Assembly: GCA_030690265.1 (NCBI GenBank)
Contig: JAUYHA010000071.1
Location: forward strand, 1-64,000
DNA: 64,000 nucleotides
From: Dehalococcoidales bacterium
GTDB taxonomy: Bacteria > Chloroflexota > Dehalococcoidia > Dehalococcoidales > UBA2162
Direction of reading: 5' to 3'
Part shown: piece after piece, positions 61,399 through 64,000 of the stretch
How positions within the stretch are numbered: position 1 is the first letter of the stretch
How the letters are laid out: each line of letters starts with the position of its first letter
Program-made: the position numbers and the translations under genes
The notes under the pieces: model-generated
Databases searched by the model: none
What the model was told of the DNA's origin: nothing
Seen by the model: the letters and a program-made list of their open reading frames with translations, nothing else

Positions 61399-61533
61399 TG
61401 TCATTGCGAGCCATTCGTAGAAGGCGAAGCAATCTATATGAATTAATCCATCCAGATTGCCACGTCGTCCTTCCAGGGAAGGACTCCTCGCAATGACAGG
61501 TGAACTTCTACGGGCTTTGCCCTCGCAATGACA
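61399..61533. repeat. CATTGCGAG repeat (family A) with a doubled right end
   Basis: TGTCATTGCGAGCCATTCG at the left; CTCGCAATGACA occurs twice on the right, at 61487-61498 and 61522-61533. AGGCGAAGCAATCTATATG and CAGATTGCCACGTCGTCC lie inside. It shares its left part with the 7859 copy. Confidence 0.85.
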
Positions 61534-61687
61534 TATTGCTAAATGACCTCACAATGGCTTCTGCAGGTTATTGTTATATCCCCGCTATTGTGTTATATTA
61601 GCTTACGATTACATGCCTGATTCAGATGTTATTGTCAGCCTCGCCTCTGAAAAAATTTCTTGATTTGAAAACTAGGAGGGTTTGTTT

Positions 61688-63736
61688 ATGTCCGCAACCA
61701 ACATAACCTATTTCGGCTTCATTCCCGGCTATGTGATTTTCTGGGGAGTAACCCTGCTTGCAGCAGGGTTTTTTCTGAACCGTATCTTTCAACTCCGGCG
61801 GTATATGTTCCTGGGGAAGAAGCCGGCGGGCTTTGGTGAGACACTCAAACGAGGCTTTGATAGTTTCTGGATTTCACTGACCCAGTGGTGCCAGCTCAAA
61901 AACCTGACTGCTAAGGATAGAGCCAGCATCGGTCATGCCCTTATGTTCTGGGGCTTTGTTACCTTTGTTTTCTTTTATTTCCTGTTTATCATCCTCGGTG
62001 CCGGCTTTGGCCTTTCCGAGTCTTTGGAGCACACCAGGTTTTTCTTTTACTATGCCTGGGTAATGGATATTATGGCTGTCCTGGTGGTGACCGGAGCAGG
62101 CTGGGGCATCATCCGCCGCTATGTGGTCAGGCCGGAACGGCTCGCTACCGAGCGCACTTTCGAAGCTATAGTTATCCTGGGCAGCGTCTTTTTCCACCCC
62201 ATTACCCACCTCTTTAAGGAAGCAACCAGCATCGCTCTGGGGCACCCGCCGGTCGGTCTGGGAGCAGCCCTGCCGCCGGTAAGTTCAGCCCTGAGTAGTA
62301 TCTTCAGCGGTAGCCCGGTAGGTACGGTAGAGACAGCCAGTATCTGGTTTTTCTGGGCGCACTGGCTGACCGTGCTCTTTGTCCTGGTGATTATCCCCTA
62401 CACAAGGTATTTCCATGTTATGGCAGCGCCAATCAATATCTTCTTTAAAGCGGCGCCACCAAAGGGTGTCCTGAGCAAGATTGATATTGAGACGGCGGAG
62501 AACTTCGGCCTTTCCCGGATTACCGACCTCACCTGGAAGCAAATCCTCGACCTCTATACCTGTGTCATCTGTAATAACTGCCAGGAGCAGTGCCCGGCTA
62601 CGGCTACCGGTAAGCCTCTCAACCCGCGTAAGATAATTCAGGACCTGAAGATGCAGCTTCTTGATGTGGCACCGCGGCTGATTAAAGCCAAGGATGACGC
62701 AGCGATTGCCGAAATCAACCCGGAGAATTCGGTAGCCGGCAAGGTCCTGGCCGAAGATGAAGTATGGGCGTGCACTACCTGCCGGGCGTGCGATGAGGTA
62801 TGTCCGCTCTGGGTGGAGCATATTGATAAGATTGTTGAGGCTCGGCGGAACCTGGTTATGGAGCAGTCGAATATACCCGAAACTGCGGAGGGGGCACTGC
62901 GCAGTATCGAGGACCGGGGCCATCCCTGGCGGGGTACGACAGCCACCCGGACGGACTGGACGGAAGGGCTCGATGTAAAGACTCTGGCTGATGACAGTGA
63001 TGTGGATGTGCTTTACTGGGTCGGCTGCACTTCGGCACTGGAAGAAAGGAGCACGAGGGTGGCACGGGCAGTGGCAAAGGTGCTCCAATCTGCCGGGGTT
63101 AAATTTGGTATTCTGGGTGATGAAGAGAGCTGCTGCGGTGACCCGGCTCGCCGCCTGGGCAACGAGTACCTGTTCCAGATGGTAGCGGAGAGCAACATAG
63201 AAATACTGAAGAGATACAATATCAAAGAGATAGTTACTTCCTGCCCCCATTGCTACCAGGTTATCAAGAATGAATATCCTCAGTTCGGCGGTAACTTTGA
63301 GGTAACTCACCACACCGAGTTTATCGCCCAGCTCTTCGAGGAAAAGAAGCTTAGCCTGGTGAAGGGGCCGAGCGGTACGGTCACCTACCACGACTCCTGC
63401 TATCTGGGCAGATACAACGATATTTACCGACAGCCAAGAGAAATACTTGGCAATATGCCCGGAGTTAGAGTGGTGGAGATGGAAAACAACCGGAGCCGGA
63501 GTTTCTGCTGTGGCGGTGGGGGTGGACGGATGTGGCTTGAGGAGCGAATCGGCACCAGAATCAGCGAACAGAGAACGGAAGAAGCCATCAAAGCCGGGGC
63601 GGAGATAATTGCTACCGCCTGCCCCTTCTGCCTGCAGATGTTTGATGATGCTCTAAAGGCTAAGGGAGTGGCGGAGAAGATGAAAGTCAAAGACCTGGCT
63701 GAGCTTGTCGCCGAGTCTGAACTCTATCAGCCCTGA
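61688..63736 (+). CDS. Membrane iron-sulfur oxidoreductase, DsrMK/HdrDE-like fusion
   Basis: 682 residues from the ATG at 61688, eight bases after AGGAGG; the TTG in the track is rejected. The N-terminal 250 residues hold about five or six TM helices like the NarI/DsrM quinone-haem subunit. Two 4Fe-4S sites follow (CVICNNCQEQCPATATG and CTTCRACDEVCPLWVEH), then two CCG domains with ESCCGDP ... SCPHC and DSCYLGRYND ... CCGGGGG, which in HdrB/HdrD hold non-cubane clusters. It likely shuttles electrons between membrane quinones and a cytoplasmic thiol or disulfide partner. Partner not in the window. Confidence 0.92.
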   Translation: MSATNITYFGFIPGYVIFWGVTLLAAGFFLNRIFQLRRYMFLGKKPAGFGETLKRGFDSFWISLTQWCQLKNLTAKDRASIGHALMFWGFVTFVFFYFLFIILGAGFGLSESLEHTRFFFYYAWVMDIMAVLVVTGAGWGIIRRYVVRPERLATERTFEAIVILGSVFFHPITHLFKEATSIALGHPPVGLGAALPPVSSALSSIFSGSPVGTVETASIWFFWAHWLTVLFVLVIIPYTRYFHVMAAPINIFFKAAPPKGVLSKIDIETAENFGLSRITDLTWKQILDLYTCVICNNCQEQCPATATGKPLNPRKIIQDLKMQLLDVAPRLIKAKDDAAIAEINPENSVAGKVLAEDEVWACTTCRACDEVCPLWVEHIDKIVEARRNLVMEQSNIPETAEGALRSIEDRGHPWRGTTATRTDWTEGLDVKTLADDSDVDVLYWVGCTSALEERSTRVARAVAKVLQSAGVKFGILGDEESCCGDPARRLGNEYLFQMVAESNIEILKRYNIKEIVTSCPHCYQVIKNEYPQFGGNFEVTHHTEFIAQLFEEKKLSLVKGPSGTVTYHDSCYLGRYNDIYRQPREILGNMPGVRVVEMENNRSRSFCCGGGGGRMWLEERIGTRISEQRTEEAIKAGAEIIATACPFCLQMFDDALKAKGVAEKMKVKDLAELVAESELYQP

Positions 63737-63852
63737 CATTGCCAGCAGCCGGTATACTTCCTTTGCCAGCGTATTCAGAGGCGGATTGTGCAGTGGTGAT
63801 AGGGATTAATAATAAAGGACGGACGACAGAAAATAAGGATGGGGGATAAGTT

Positions 63853-64000
63853 TTGAGAATTGCGGGGATAGCTTTTCATATTGTCGGCATTATTATGCTT
63901 CTTTTTGGAGCCACTCTTTTCGTAAGGCAGGGGAGTATATTGGCGATAATACCGATAGGGTCAGCGTTAGGACTGGTAGGTTCCCTTGTTTTTGATGTTC
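63853..64000 (+). CDS. Partial membrane protein at the window edge
   Basis: TTG at 63853 with GGGGG seven bases upstream, open to the end (49 codons). MRIAGIAFHIVGIIMLLFGA begins a TM helix and a second hydrophobic stretch follows (ILAIIPIGSALGLVGSLVF). Two or more helices, family not recognised. It follows the DsrMK-like gene by 116 bases and could be a small partner subunit. Confidence 0.5.
   Translation, partial: MRIAGIAFHIVGIIMLLFGATLFVRQGSILAIIPIGSALGLVGSLVFDV

Noticed and set aside
62285-63391. 368-codon minus ORF
   Set aside because: Antisense to the DsrMK-like gene, whose cysteine motifs and ribosome site are clear.

Overview
The window looks like chromosome from an uncultured member of the Dehalococcoidia (Chloroflexota). 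This is an inference from gene content, not from a database match. The pointers are an archaeal-style NrpR nitrogen repressor at the end of a split-subunit glutamate synthase operon, a 46-residue zinc-ribbon protein of the DUF5679 type, serA beside a class V aminotransferase, an HdrD/DsrK-like membrane iron-sulfur protein, CaiB-type CoA transferases, and many TTG/GTG starts with strong AGGAGG sites. No rRNA, CRISPR array, prophage or intact transposase gene is visible. One tRNA (Ser, GCU) is present.

Layout. 1-7.4 kb, mostly minus: two CoA transferases, a zinc-ribbon protein, serA, an aminotransferase, ribF and tyrS. 7.4-16.5 kb: two two-component systems, a duplicated-domain secreted protein and long repeat-filled gaps. 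16.5-22.4 kb: a divergent PEP carboxykinase, a GNAT, a QueG/RdhA-like Fe-S protein, a lone Lrp ligand domain, a HEPN-like protein and mtaB. 22.4-33.9 kb: fabF-recJ, a nickel/cobalt permease, lgt, miaB-yajC, tRNA-Ser, birA, a three-gene NfeD/slipin operon and rimI. 34.6-44.1 kb: one tightly packed minus-strand operon of nine genes (ferredoxin, hisH, FAD oxidoreductase, gltB1, hisF, gltB2, gltB3, nadE, nrpR) centred on glutamine and glutamate. 44.3-54.1 kb, plus: a MATE exporter, then hisZ-hisG-hisD-hisC-hisB with small lipoprotein, membrane and winged-helix genes lodged between the his genes. 54.1-64 kb: purC, a KamA-like radical SAM enzyme paired with an ATP-grasp ligase, glyQS, a P-loop kinase-dCMP deaminase pair facing a dUTPase/dCTP-deaminase-family gene, a DsrMK-like fusion, and a partial membrane gene at the edge.

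How it fits together. Histidine synthesis is split between two loci. hisZ/G/D/C/B are on the plus strand, while the glutamine-using HisHF pair sits inside the nitrogen operon with two other glutamine amidotransferases (GltB1, NadE) and a 2-oxoglutarate-type repressor. The most unusual protein is HisG: two HisG catalytic domains fused in tandem, each missing a different conserved motif. Intergenic space is heavily populated by at least five families of short non-coding repeats, several with terminal inverted repeats like MITEs. One is inserted inside another, and one is bordered by a duplicated tyrS 3-prime end.
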